A stretch of DNA of 64,000 nt from Paraflavitalea devenefica (GTDB lineage: Bacteria; Bacteroidota; Bacteroidia; Chitinophagales; Chitinophagaceae). The notes beneath the pieces were generated by a model. The model ran no database searches. It saw only the letters and a program-made list of their open reading frames with translations, and was not told where the DNA came from. The position numbers were made by a program, and so were the translations under genes. Of this stretch, positions 1 through 8,878 are shown piece after piece (positions within the stretch are counted from its first letter, which is position 1; the number at the start of each line of letters is the position of its first letter). The stretch spans positions 62,001 through 126,000 of the forward strand of contig NZ_JAARML010000008.1 in NCBI RefSeq assembly GCF_011759375.1, given 5' to 3'.

Positions 1-590
1 CTGTGCATACCACCGAGGATGGAATAGAACATGGCAAAGAGCGTAAAGATGATGCCATAGAAATGCGGCACAAACTCCCGGGATATCGCAAAAGGGACGT
101 AGTCTCTCACCAGTTCCCAGGGAACAAAGATTTCAATGAACTTACCGAGGCCCACAAAGCCATAGGCCAGGAAACCAAAGCAACTGAGCAGGGCAAAGGC
201 TACTACGATATTGTGTGATCCCCGCACGCCTTTTCCACTGCTGCCAAACCGGGTAGCCAGCCACTCAGCGCCGGTGGTGGCATTGGAGCGGCGCAGCCAC
301 TTGGATAAGAACATCATCATGAATACCTGGTTGAATACCGGCCATAGCCAGGGTATCCACAGGCTTTTCATACCATACACAAAACAGAGCGCTACCATCC
401 ACATGGTGCCGCTGATATCGAACATATCAGAGGCATCACTTAAACCCAGCATGTACCAGGGCAGCTTTTTACCGCCCATAAGGTAGTTTTCCTTGTTGGT
501 ACGGGCCTTTTTTCTAAGTACCCAGCCTATGATGACCATGGTGGCCAGGTACGCTACGATGATACTAATGTCAATCAGTGTGAGTTTCAT
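1..590 (-). CDS. Sodium:solute symporter family protein (partial, N-terminal part)
   Basis: Reading the minus strand from the ATG at 590 gives about 196 residues, open to the window edge, with several hydrophobic segments. The first is near residues 5-24 and is followed by a basic KKARTNKENYLMGGKKLPW stretch. This N-terminal layout, with the GGKKLPWYMLGLSDASDMF region after the first helix, is that of the sodium/solute symporter (SSS) family, which import sugars with sodium across the inner membrane. The start overlaps the end of the GH26 gene by 20 bp, so the two are probably translationally coupled. In this context it likely imports mannobiose or short manno-oligosaccharides. Family is well supported; substrate is inferred from the neighbours. 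The C-terminus is outside the window. Confidence 0.85.
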   Translation of the reverse strand, partial: MKLTLIDISIIVAYLATMVIIGWVLRKKARTNKENYLMGGKKLPWYMLGLSDASDMFDISGTMWMVALCFVYGMKSLWIPWLWPVFNQVFMMMFLSKWLRRSNATTGAEWLATRFGSSGKGVRGSHNIVVAFALLSCFGFLAYGFVGLGKFIEIFVPWELVRDYVPFAISREFVPHFYGIIFTLFAMFYSILGGMH

Positions 591-1710
591 AGAGCTTTTT
601 TGCCGCTACATCTTTTTCAAATAATGTCCTGTCCAGTTGATAAAACCTGATAAAATCCGCTTCAGAGGTTTGTCCTTTATATGGAGCATAGTAATGCCAT
701 TTCTTATTCCATTCGGCAAAACCATGGTTGCGCCATACCAGCACATAGGATATTTTATGATCGCCAATGGCTTTGAGTAAGGTTTCTGTCCACCAGTTGG
801 CATAGGGAATGGCTTCATAGCCGGTCTCGGCAAAAGCAGACAGTTTGTTCTTTTCCTGTGCTATTTCAACCAGTAAGCCCAACACCCTGGAGGTATTCTT
901 TACAAACCAATCGTTGGTGCGTGGGTCTTCGTATTGGTAAGCATCAAAGCTTACCATATCCACCATATCATCGTCGGGATAACGCTCCAGGAATTCCTCT
1001 TTGGTTTTAACATCACCGGCGGTATTGTATACGTACAGCAGGTTGTGCACTTTCTTTTCCTGCTGGAGGTAATAGATGGTAAAACGCCAGAGGGTCTTGA
1101 ACTCAAAGGGCGTACAGGCATTGCGGCACCACCAGAACCAGTTGCCCGTTAATTCATGATAAGGGCGAAAGAGTACCGGGATGAGCTCTCCTTTACTTCC
1201 TTTGAGCGACAGTAAAAAAGCCGCTACTTTATCGAGCCACTCTTTATATAAAAGATGGTGATCGCCACCGGGCAATATGGAAGCCACGGTTCCATGGGTA
1301 GTATCCCAGGCGCCTTTTGCTGCGCCCAGCGGACTGCGCGCATGCCAGCTAATGGTGATGACGCCGCCACGTTCATATCCTTCTTTGATGTACTGGCGCA
1401 TTTTCTTAAAAGGGATGCCATCGAGGTTGTTGGGATTATCCAGTTCCAGGCCACCAAGGTCCCATCCATAGACAGCCGGATAATCGCCTGCCGCCTCTTT
1501 TACATCACTTTTGCCGGCTACATATTTCCATCCTACCCCATAGGCCAGGTCGTCCTGGTGACCAAACATGACACCACTGTTCACTAGCTTTTTGAGGTTG
1601 TGGTACAGGTTCACCGTTTCTTTGGTGGCCTGGGGATCGGCAGGATGATCCTGCGCCATAGCGCCGGCTGCCAGCCATATCCCTGTTATCCATCCGGTAA
1701 TTTTCTTCAT
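571..1710 (-). CDS. GH26 beta-mannanase (mannan endo-1,4-beta-mannosidase)
   Basis: A 379-residue exported protein with signal peptide ending near residue 19 (GAMAQ). It carries the two GH26 catalytic signatures: RPYHE with the acid/base Glu186, and FAETGY with the nucleophile Glu295. The spacing of 109 residues fits GH26 mannanases. Further family features are FGHQDDLAYG near residue 50 and SWHARSP near 121. It should hydrolyse beta-1,4-mannan or glucomannan backbones to manno-oligosaccharides in the periplasm or at the surface. It abuts the IPT/TIG lipoprotein gene directly and overlaps the symporter start by 20 bp, so it is part of one operon. Catalytic residues are seen; exact polymer specificity is inferred. 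Confidence 0.92.
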   Translation of the reverse strand: MKKITGWITGIWLAAGAMAQDHPADPQATKETVNLYHNLKKLVNSGVMFGHQDDLAYGVGWKYVAGKSDVKEAAGDYPAVYGWDLGGLELDNPNNLDGIPFKKMRQYIKEGYERGGVITISWHARSPLGAAKGAWDTTHGTVASILPGGDHHLLYKEWLDKVAAFLLSLKGSKGELIPVLFRPYHELTGNWFWWCRNACTPFEFKTLWRFTIYYLQQEKKVHNLLYVYNTAGDVKTKEEFLERYPDDDMVDMVSFDAYQYEDPRTNDWFVKNTSRVLGLLVEIAQEKNKLSAFAETGYEAIPYANWWTETLLKAIGDHKISYVLVWRNHGFAEWNKKWHYYAPYKGQTSEADFIRFYQLDRTLFEKDVAAKKLYETHTD

Positions 1711-2733
1711 TTATTTAACCAGGAGTATGTTATCAAAATACAATGTTTTGGGATCATCATGGATCTGCATGACGAAGGTTTCCAGCTCAGCTACGCCCGC
1801 ATTTTTGAATATGCCAAGATCAATCTTATAGTAGGTCCAAACATTGGGCGGTATCGTAAGCGTCTGGTCATTGGTCCAATTAAAGTTAAACTTCATTTTC
1901 TTTTCTACATCAGCGCCCTTGATCCAGAAGGTAACATATTTATAAGGGGCCAGCGCAGCTTTTACTTTGGCATGTAACTGCATGCCGCCCCAGGCGCCGC
2001 CGTATGCCGCCTGCAGCGAGGCTGTACCGGAAATCTTGTCGCTGGTATAGGGCGAGTTGGTAAGGCTCCAGGACCAGTCTTCCCAATCGGCATGTAATGC
2101 ATCTTTAAAGACAGCATAAGCCTGGTCAATATTGGTGAGCACCTGGGTAGTGGTCATGGTGCCTGATACGTTGGTAATATCCAGCTTGGTGGTTGGCAAA
2201 GTAGTGGCCGGCATGGTAATGACCAGTTGTTTGAGGGATTTGGAAACAATGGTGGCTTCGGTAGTAGTGCCGCTTAATACTACTTTGGCGGTAGTTTCAA
2301 AATTCCTGCCCGTAAGTGTAATCGTAGATCCTTCACTGAAGTCGACCGGAAATACACTGGATGCGATAGGCACTGCCACGACGTTGATAGGAACAGAAAG
2401 CCGCTTACCATCCACATTGGTGAGAATGATATTCTGATCGCCTCCGCTGGCCGTATCGGGTACCCGGAAGATAATGGCGGAAGCAGTATTGAAAGTGGGG
2501 TTGAAAGGAGCAGGAATATTGCCCTTGTCAAATATGATAGAACGCATTTGCGCCAGGTCGCTGCCGGTGAGCGTGAGCACGGTGCCACCGGAACCAATGC
2601 CGGGGTCCAGCTTATCGGCTTTGGGATTGGCGTGTGCATCACTTTCGGCATCTTTATCGCAGGAGACCATGACCAGTGCGCTGACTGCCAGCAGCAGGAT
2701 GGTCCGGGGTATGGTCAGGAAAATAGATTTCAT
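1711..2733 (-). CDS. IPT/TIG-domain surface glycan-binding lipoprotein
   Basis: A 340-residue lipoprotein with a lipobox ending at Cys25 (VMVSC). Two immunoglobulin-like IPT/TIG domains follow (roughly residues 40-120 and 122-205), recognisable by GSGGTVLTLTGSDL and EGSTITLTGRNF. The C-terminal 135 residues look like a beta-sandwich carbohydrate-binding module (DWEDWSWSLTN, then YKIDLG and YFDNILLVK at the end), resembling CBM11-like folds. It sits immediately downstream of SusD, where mannan loci encode the SusE/SGBP-type protein. It probably holds mannan at the outer surface and passes it to SusC/SusD. The domain calls are by pattern; the ligand is inferred from GH26 next door. Confidence 0.82.
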   Translation of the reverse strand: MKSIFLTIPRTILLLAVSALVMVSCDKDAESDAHANPKADKLDPGIGSGGTVLTLTGSDLAQMRSIIFDKGNIPAPFNPTFNTASAIIFRVPDTASGGDQNIILTNVDGKRLSVPINVVAVPIASSVFPVDFSEGSTITLTGRNFETTAKVVLSGTTTEATIVSKSLKQLVITMPATTLPTTKLDITNVSGTMTTTQVLTNIDQAYAVFKDALHADWEDWSWSLTNSPYTSDKISGTASLQAAYGGAWGGMQLHAKVKAALAPYKYVTFWIKGADVEKKMKFNFNWTNDQTLTIPPNVWTYYKIDLGIFKNAGVAELETFVMQIHDDPKTLYFDNILLVK

Positions 2734-2759
2734 ATTATATGAGTTTAAAACAATCGTTA

Positions 2760-4343
2760 TTAATAATAGGCAATAGCCGGCTCTTTCAGCTTGGGGTTCT
2801 CAACCGTTTCTGACTGGGGAACGGGCAGAAACAACTGGCCGGCGGAACTCAATACCACTTTCAGGCTGTTGATGGTGCCGTTGTCGTTGTAATTGCCTCT
2901 CTCCTGTTTGGATATCATGTCTTTTGCTTTTTCAAAACCCTGGCGTTGTATATCGAACCAGTAATCGCCTTCAAAAGCAAATTCCACTTTCCGTTCATGC
3001 AGCAGCTCGTCTTTTGTAAGGCTGGTTACAGCAGGCAACTGAGCCCGGGTATGTACGGCATTGAAAGCTGCCAGCGCTGTAGCATCGGAGGTAGAAGTAC
3101 CACTGCCCATGACGGCTTCCGCATAAATGAGCAATACATCGGCATAACGCAGTATGTAGGTGCACATGCTGGTATGCGGACCATTCACCGGCTCATCGGC
3201 CCTTTTAGGACCTACAATGTATTTCTGTACATTGGAGCGGGTGGGCGTTTTTATTTTGAAATCATTGGTTTGGGCAGTGGTGGTATCATACATAAAGCCG
3301 GTGGGAAAGTTTTCATTGATCCACGCTGCTTTTGTAAATCCATGCTGCATAACCGACCAGTCGCGCCTTTTATCGCCGGTTGCGTAACCGGTAGCAGGGT
3401 CCAGCATATCTATGGAAGGCACACAGGCTGAATAACCATCGGCAGTGGTGGGTTTGGGTTTCAGCAAGGGTTGCGGTCCCAGGTATTGCTGGTAAGGGTT
3501 ACCTCCGTTCCAGCTCATGGAAGCCTGCCATTGAAGGGCGAACAGTGACTCTTTGTTGTTATTGGCTTTGGAAGTGGAGAACATGTACTGGTAATCGTCC
3601 ATCAATCCTATTGTCCCGGAAGACGTAGCATAGTCCATTACTTCTTTCGCCTTTGCTTTGGCATTGTCATATTCTTTGTTGTAGAGGTACAATTTAGCCA
3701 TGAGCCCTTTGGCGGAATATTTGGTTACACGGCCCGGCTGATAAGGTTCAGCAGGCAGGTTGGCTTCTGCAAACTGGAGGTCTTCCAGTGCAAAACGTAA
3801 TACATCTTTCTGGAAATAGCGGGGCACTGCATATTTACCGGGCGCGGTGAGTGAAACGGGGTCTTCCACAATCGGCGCATCACCGAAAGCGCGGGCAATG
3901 TAGAAATAGGCAAATCCCCGGATGAACCTTGCTTCTGCGATGCCCTGGGTAAGGTAGGCGGCCTCCCCTGCTTTGGCAGCCTTCTGTTCAAAGGTCTTTA
4001 CCAGTACAGCAGCATTACCGGCAGCCTTATAACAGGATTTCCAGGTAGCGCCTACCAACCCGTCGGTACTTTGTACGTTGAAGTTGTAAAAGGTCTTGTA
4101 GTTATCGTCGCGGGTGTACAGGGTACCGCCCATAACATCGCCCACATCAATAAAGGCTTTGTCAAACCAATCGCCCCATACAGAATTGTACAGGATGCCT
4201 GTAGCGCCGTTGACCTCATCGGCATTGTTATAGTAGTTGTCGAGGGTTGGACTCGTTTGGGAAGGATGGTCCAGGAATGATTTTTTGCAGGAGGTGACGA
4301 TGCAACCGGCTGCGAGTAATGATATGATGAGTTTTGATGTCAT
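2760..4343 (-). CDS. SusD/RagB family nutrient-binding outer membrane lipoprotein (mannan locus)
   Basis: Starting at the ATG at 4343 gives 527 residues with a proper lipobox ending at Cys19 (VTSC) followed by KKSFLDHPSQTSPT, the classic SusD N-terminus. The longer open frame to 4406 would bury the signal peptide and run through a hairpin repeat, so it is rejected. The interior shows the TPR-like SusD pattern (AEARFIRGFAYFYIARAFGDAPIV, then LRYADVLLIYAEAV) and the C-terminal FEGDYWFDIQRQG and LFLPVPQSE motifs. It works as the lid over the SusC channel and binds oligosaccharide at the surface. It follows SusC with a 74-bp gap containing a hairpin. Confidence 0.93.
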   Translation of the reverse strand: MTSKLIISLLAAGCIVTSCKKSFLDHPSQTSPTLDNYYNNADEVNGATGILYNSVWGDWFDKAFIDVGDVMGGTLYTRDDNYKTFYNFNVQSTDGLVGATWKSCYKAAGNAAVLVKTFEQKAAKAGEAAYLTQGIAEARFIRGFAYFYIARAFGDAPIVEDPVSLTAPGKYAVPRYFQKDVLRFALEDLQFAEANLPAEPYQPGRVTKYSAKGLMAKLYLYNKEYDNAKAKAKEVMDYATSSGTIGLMDDYQYMFSTSKANNNKESLFALQWQASMSWNGGNPYQQYLGPQPLLKPKPTTADGYSACVPSIDMLDPATGYATGDKRRDWSVMQHGFTKAAWINENFPTGFMYDTTTAQTNDFKIKTPTRSNVQKYIVGPKRADEPVNGPHTSMCTYILRYADVLLIYAEAVMGSGTSTSDATALAAFNAVHTRAQLPAVTSLTKDELLHERKVEFAFEGDYWFDIQRQGFEKAKDMISKQERGNYNDNGTINSLKVVLSSAGQLFLPVPQSETVENPKLKEPAIAYY

Positions 4344-4373
4344 AATAATTAGCTTTATTAACGATTTAATGTT

Positions 4374-4413
4374 ATGGTTCGTGAGGACACGAACCATTGC
4401 GGACACGAACCAT
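4374..4413. repeat. GGTTCGTG inverted repeat between susC and susD
   Basis: ATGGTTCGTG (4374-4383) pairs with CACGAACCAT at 4388-4397 across a 4-base loop. A second identical CACGAACCAT lies at 4404-4413, so two alternative hairpins compete for one arm. It starts only a few bases past the SusC stop codon on the transcribed minus strand. It could slow decay or trim readthrough between susC and susD, or simply be a dispersed repeat. No second copy was seen in this window. Confidence 0.75.
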
Positions 4414-4417
4414 GGCG

Positions 4418-7400
4418 TTAGAATTCAATGTTTGCACCGATGGTGATGGTCCTGGGATTGGGATAGTGCCCGTCATCAATGTTCATGCGGGTAACATTGT
4501 TGTTGAGCGAACCCAGGTCGGGATCATAACCGGAATAGCCGGTAAAGGTGTAAACGTTCTGGGCTGATACATACAACCGGGCACTGGCAATCCTGGCCTT
4601 GCCAATGAGGTTTTTCGGCAGGTTATAGCCCAGCGACAGGGTTTGTATCCGCAGGAAAGAACCATTTTCCACAAAACGGTCGGACACCCGGAAGTTGTTA
4701 TTGTGCCAGGGGTTGTACCTGGGCAGTACGCCATTGGTGTTGTCGGCCGTATACCTGTTCAGCACATCAGTGCTCTGGTTGTTCCAGGGGTTGGTCAGTG
4801 ACTCGGTGTGGCGGCGAACGATGTTGTATATTTTAGCACCCACACTTCCATAAAGGAATACGTTCAGGTCAAAATTCTTATAGCTTAGGGTGTTGTTAAA
4901 CCCAACCGTGAATTTGGGATTGGGGTTGCCGATGAACTCCACGTCTTTGTCGTCAATGATCTTGTTGCCATCAAGGTCTTTGTACATTACATCACCCAGC
5001 CAGTATGTTTTCATGCCTACAGGCAGTCCCCAGTTGGTGCCATTGTTCAGTTGGTCCATGGTCCTGAATAAACCATTGGTCACATAACCATAGAAAGCGC
5101 CCACGGGCAATCCTTGTTTGGTAAGGGTTACTACCGGATCATTACCGGAATAGTCTGTTTTAACGCGGCCTGTAATGGCTGCATCGGGTGTATTGAGGCG
5201 GTTGAGGATATTTTTGTAATGGCTGAAAGTGACGGTGGTTTTCCAGTTCAGGTCTTTGGTCTGGATATTATAGGTAGTTAAGGATATATCAATACCGGTA
5301 TTGACCATTTCACCGTCATTGGCAATGGGTGTCCAGATATCATTCCAGTTGTTGGGGTTGGTTTGTTCACCCAGGCCGGAGAAGTCGCCCAGTTGGGTAG
5401 CCAGCAACATGTCGGTAGTGACCTTGCGGTACACGTCAACAGTGAGGTCAACCCGCCTGTTGAATAAAGTGGCATCCACACCGGCATTATAGGTGATCAC
5501 AGATTCCCAGCCGAGGTCGGGGTTGCCCACGTTGCGGGGAATACCACCGGGACCGAAGGGGCCTTCCGTGAGCAGGCGGATATTGGTCGTATAGGAGTTG
5601 GCAGCTACGTTCTGGTTGCCTACAGCGCCAGCCCCTACACGCAGTTTGAGGTAGTTAAGCCATTTGACATCCTGCAGGAATGATTCATTGCTGGCCGTCC
5701 AGGATATGGAGGCAGCGGGGAAGTAACCTACGCGGTTGTTCTCACCGAAAGCAGAAGAAGCATCCCGGCGTATAGAAGCGCTGAGGGCATATTTTTCATC
5801 GTAGGTATAATTCAACCGGGCGAAGTAAGACTCCATGCTCCACTCGCCTGTTCCCGCGCCGATCTGTTCTCCGGAACCATTACCACCGGCGCCGGCAGCA
5901 AGCGATGGCAGGTTTAAGGTAAGGTTGGTGCGGTAAGCCTGTATGTTATCCCATTTAGAGTATTGCGCTTCATGGCCTGCTGTGGCATTGACCTGGTGCC
6001 TGCCAAAGCCGGTATTGTAAGTGAGATAGCTTTTCAGGGCCCAGTAATAGCTGTTGCCTCTTTCTTCGCGGAGGTGGCTGGGGCTCAGGATGATCTCTTT
6101 GGTAGCCTCGTTCTGTATAAAAGGCTGGTAGGCTTTGCTGCTGCTGAGGTTGAAATCATAGTTGACTTCATTGCGGAGCGTAAGTCCTTTCAGGATGGTA
6201 AGGTCGGCATAAAGGCTTCCGTATGCTTTGGACTGAATGGTCCTTACGTCCCGTAATTCAGCCAATGCAACAGGATTGCGTGAATTCCCAAAGGTATTAC
6301 CACCAATGGTGGCCGTGGTGGCATAGGAACCATCGAAGTTGCGCACGAACGCTGCGGGGCTGTTGTAGAGCACTACGCTGGTCACCGCATCAAAACCATC
6401 AGTAAGGGCTATTTTCTGGTTGCTCCTGGAGAGGTTGGCGCTTACGCCGGCGCGCAGCCAGGTTTTTACCTGCTGATCGAGATTAAAGCGCAGTGCATAA
6501 CGGTCAAAGGCAGAACCGATGATAATACCATCCTGTTTAAAATAGTTGCCGGAAAAATAGTAGTTGGTCTTTCCCTGCCCACCGGAGAAAGAAAGCTGGT
6601 GGTTCTGCATGAGGCCGGTACGATACATGGCATCCTGCCAGTCGGTGCCTTCGCCCAGCAGGTCGGGGTTCTTAAACTCACCAATACTATCCAGTCCATC
6701 ACCGGCAGCCCTCACTTCATTGACGAGGGAATTACTGTAGCGGGCAAATTCCCGCAGGTTCATGATGGACAATTTTTTGGGTACGGATTGCCAGCCGTAA
6801 TAAACATCGTAATTAATCTTCCCTTCGCCGGTTTTACCACGTTTTGTATTGATCAACACTACGCCATTGGCAGCCCTGGAACCATAGATGGCTTGCGCAG
6901 AAGCATCTTTCAGAATGTCGATGGATGCGATATCGTTGGGGTTCAGGCTGGCCAGCACACTCTGTCCTATCTGGCCCGAGCCCCCACCCAGCACGTTCTG
7001 TTCAAGACTGTTGATAGTACCACTCATGGGTACGCCATCAACCACATAAAGGGGATCGTTCCCGTTCACACTGGTAATACCGCGTACCCGTACGGATACG
7101 CCACCACCCGGTTGTCCGCCGTTGCTGGATACGGTCACCCCTGCTACCTTACCCTGGATGGCCTGGTCGGCGCCGGCCACTGGTATGTTTTTCAGGTCAC
7201 GTTCTGTAACAGAAGAGATGGAAGAGGTTACATTGGCGCGTTTGGCAGTTCCGTAACCAATGACCACTACTTCATTGAGCTTTGAATCGGCCACGTTGAG
7301 GGTGGCCAGTACATTGGTCTTACCCTCGATGGAGATTTCCTGCGGGTTCATGCCCACATAGGTAACCACCAGTGTTTTGGCGTTGGCAGGAACGTTCATT

Positions 7401-7594
7401 TTAAAAGCGCCATTACCATCTGTAGTGGCGGAGATCTTGTCCCCTTTTACCCGTACCGTGGCATTCACGAGCGGCGCGCCATGCTGGTCGGAGATGATGC
7501 CGGTAATTGTTTTTTGTTGTGCAAAGGAGAAGGAGAAGGTGGATATGCATAGTAGTAGACATAGCAGTATCCGGGTGAATACTTTTTTTCTCAT
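4418..7594 (-). CDS. SusC/RagA family TonB-linked outer membrane transporter (mannan locus)
   Basis: A 1058-residue protein with a signal peptide ending near residue 25 (FSFAQQ). It then has a carboxypeptidase-regulatory-like domain (about 28-110, TITGIISDQHGAPLVNATV), the SusC signature LNEVVVIGYGTAKR, and a plug domain (VRVRGITSVNGNDPLYVVDG, SIDILKDASAQAIYGSRAA). A 22-stranded barrel ends in a hydrophobic aromatic residue (GANIEF). It imports manno-oligosaccharides across the outer membrane using TonB energy and pairs with the SusD encoded next. It is the first gene of the locus, divergent from the AraC regulator, with a Bacteroidota-type promoter just upstream. Confidence 0.95.
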   Translation of the reverse strand: MRKKVFTRILLCLLLCISTFSFSFAQQKTITGIISDQHGAPLVNATVRVKGDKISATTDGNGAFKMNVPANAKTLVVTYVGMNPQEISIEGKTNVLATLNVADSKLNEVVVIGYGTAKRANVTSSISSVTERDLKNIPVAGADQAIQGKVAGVTVSSNGGQPGGGVSVRVRGITSVNGNDPLYVVDGVPMSGTINSLEQNVLGGGSGQIGQSVLASLNPNDIASIDILKDASAQAIYGSRAANGVVLINTKRGKTGEGKINYDVYYGWQSVPKKLSIMNLREFARYSNSLVNEVRAAGDGLDSIGEFKNPDLLGEGTDWQDAMYRTGLMQNHQLSFSGGQGKTNYYFSGNYFKQDGIIIGSAFDRYALRFNLDQQVKTWLRAGVSANLSRSNQKIALTDGFDAVTSVVLYNSPAAFVRNFDGSYATTATIGGNTFGNSRNPVALAELRDVRTIQSKAYGSLYADLTILKGLTLRNEVNYDFNLSSSKAYQPFIQNEATKEIILSPSHLREERGNSYYWALKSYLTYNTGFGRHQVNATAGHEAQYSKWDNIQAYRTNLTLNLPSLAAGAGGNGSGEQIGAGTGEWSMESYFARLNYTYDEKYALSASIRRDASSAFGENNRVGYFPAASISWTASNESFLQDVKWLNYLKLRVGAGAVGNQNVAANSYTTNIRLLTEGPFGPGGIPRNVGNPDLGWESVITYNAGVDATLFNRRVDLTVDVYRKVTTDMLLATQLGDFSGLGEQTNPNNWNDIWTPIANDGEMVNTGIDISLTTYNIQTKDLNWKTTVTFSHYKNILNRLNTPDAAITGRVKTDYSGNDPVVTLTKQGLPVGAFYGYVTNGLFRTMDQLNNGTNWGLPVGMKTYWLGDVMYKDLDGNKIIDDKDVEFIGNPNPKFTVGFNNTLSYKNFDLNVFLYGSVGAKIYNIVRRHTESLTNPWNNQSTDVLNRYTADNTNGVLPRYNPWHNNNFRVSDRFVENGSFLRIQTLSLGYNLPKNLIGKARIASARLYVSAQNVYTFTGYSGYDPDLGSLNNNVTRMNIDDGHYPNPRTITIGANIEF

Positions 7595-7613
7595 ACAGCA
7601 AGTAAATTTGACC

Positions 7614-7644
7614 CAAATGTATTTTCACAATGAATATATGACAA
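7614..7644 (-). promoter_or_regulatory. Predicted Bacteroidota promoter of the mannan locus
   Basis: On the minus strand TACATTTG (7621-7614) matches the TAnnTTTG -7 box, with TTG (7644-7642) 20 bp upstream as the -33 element. Transcription would begin near 7607 and give a very short leader before the susC ATG at 7594. Inferred from consensus only. Confidence 0.55.
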
Positions 7645-7790
7645 GTACTTTTTTATCCATTTTCAATATTTTTTATAGCAAACAAGTATCACAACAAAGC
7701 TCTTAATCAACTAATACACGCTACTGTATTGCATTTCAGTGAATATTAAAACAATCTTAATAAATGATACTTTATTTACAATTCTTTGTA

Positions 7791-7798
7791 TAAATTTG
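7791..7798 (+). promoter_or_regulatory. Predicted -7 box of the araC-type regulator
   Basis: TAAATTTG matches TAnnTTTG. It lies downstream of the most upstream in-frame ATG (7786), which therefore would not be transcribed. This supports the ATG at 7828 as the real start. No convincing -33 TTG was found. Confidence 0.45.
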
Positions 7799-7827
7799 AT
7801 GTATCACCAATATATACTCACCGCTAT

Positions 7828-8718
7828 ATGAGCAAAGCAGTAAAGAATGATATCCTGCGGGAGATCACTCCCCTTACGCAGAGCGACTGTTTCACCCTGT
7901 TTTCCCGGGTAAAAACGGAGTTTGATTTCCCCCTGCATTATCACGAGGAGTTTGAGCTGAATTTTATCGAGAACGCAAAGCAGGCACAACGCATGATCGG
8001 CGATCATATAGAAGAGATAGATGATATTGAGCTGGTGCTGGTAGGGCCCAATCTGCAACATGCCTGGTTTACGCATAAATGCAAGGACAAGGAGATCCGG
8101 GAGATCACGATACAATTCCACAAGGACCTGTTTGATGATAAGTTCCTCCGGCGCAATCAACTGAATTTTATCCGTACGATGTTTGAGAAATCAGTACGGG
8201 GCATTTTGTTTTCCAAAGATACCGCCCAGCAGGTAGCGCCACGTATTATTGAACTGAACCGCAAGCATGGCTTTGATTCAGTGCTGGAACTGATGTCTAT
8301 CCTGCACGACCTTTCCACTTCCCGCAATATGCGCATCCTCTCCGACTCTTCGTTTAATACGACTGAACCATTCAGTTATAACAGCCGGCGTATTGAGAAG
8401 ACGTTTGAGTATATGAACCAGAATTTTGATAAGCCCATTGCCCTGGGCGAGGTATCAAAACTGGCCAATATGTCGGAAGTAGCTTTCAGCCGTTTTTTCA
8501 AACAGCGCACAGGCAATACATTTATTGACAGCCTGACAGAGATCAGGCTGGGACATGCCTCCCGCATGCTGATCGATACGACCCAATCAGTAGCCGAGAT
8601 TGCCTATCATTGCGGCTTTAATAACATCTCCAATTTCAACCGCATTTTCCGGAAGAAAAAGAGCTGTACGCCCCGGGAGTTCAGGGAGAGTTTTTCGGGG
8701 AGGAGGATTTTTATTTAA
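7828..8718 (+). CDS. AraC family transcriptional regulator
   Basis: From ATG 7828 this is a 296-residue protein. The N-terminal half has a cupin-like sensing domain (FDFPLHYHEEFELNFIENA, then LVLVGPNLQHAWF). The C-terminal 100 residues form the two helix-turn-helix motifs of AraC (ALGEVSKLANMSEVAFSRFF and SVAEIAYHCGFNNISNFNRI) closing with the typical KSCTPREFRE. It is divergent from the mannan SusC gene, sharing a 233-bp control region, so it most likely regulates that locus in response to a mannan-derived sugar. The sugar ligand is inferred. An upstream ATG at 7786 would add 14 residues but lies before the predicted promoter box. Confidence 0.92.
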   Translation: MSKAVKNDILREITPLTQSDCFTLFSRVKTEFDFPLHYHEEFELNFIENAKQAQRMIGDHIEEIDDIELVLVGPNLQHAWFTHKCKDKEIREITIQFHKDLFDDKFLRRNQLNFIRTMFEKSVRGILFSKDTAQQVAPRIIELNRKHGFDSVLELMSILHDLSTSRNMRILSDSSFNTTEPFSYNSRRIEKTFEYMNQNFDKPIALGEVSKLANMSEVAFSRFFKQRTGNTFIDSLTEIRLGHASRMLIDTTQSVAEIAYHCGFNNISNFNRIFRKKKSCTPREFRESFSGRRIFI

Positions 8719-8822
8719 GGCAACGAGTTGAATACACGTTTGCTTCGATTTACTTTTGCTTCAATCCCTAATGCAGGGGTGCGTTCATTCTTCTACAAAC
8801 TGGCGCCCTTTTTCTCAATTTT

Positions 8823-8852
8823 TTTGAATCGAAAGACAGAAGCCTACCTTTG
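8823..8852 (+). promoter_or_regulatory. Predicted promoter of the LytS-type kinase operon
   Basis: TTTG at 8823-8826 and TACCTTTG at 8845-8852 (18-bp spacer) fit the -33/-7 pattern of Bacteroidota. Transcription would start near 8858. That argues against the TTG codon at 8855 and for the ATG at 8879 as the kinase start. Confidence 0.6.
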
Positions 8853-8878
8853 GTTTGCGGGTTATCCCTAAAGTAATT

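Noticed and set aside
6599..7285. 228-codon plus-strand open frame inside the mannan SusC gene
   Set aside because: It lies wholly antisense to a SusC gene with full domain support and has no family features.
7603..7610. TAAATTTG on the plus strand as a second promoter of the AraC gene
   Set aside because: It lies over 200 bp upstream of the gene, and the box at 7791 is better placed.
8855..8878. TTG start for the LytS-type kinase
   Set aside because: It overlaps the predicted transcription start just after the TACCTTTG box; ATG 8879 is preferred.
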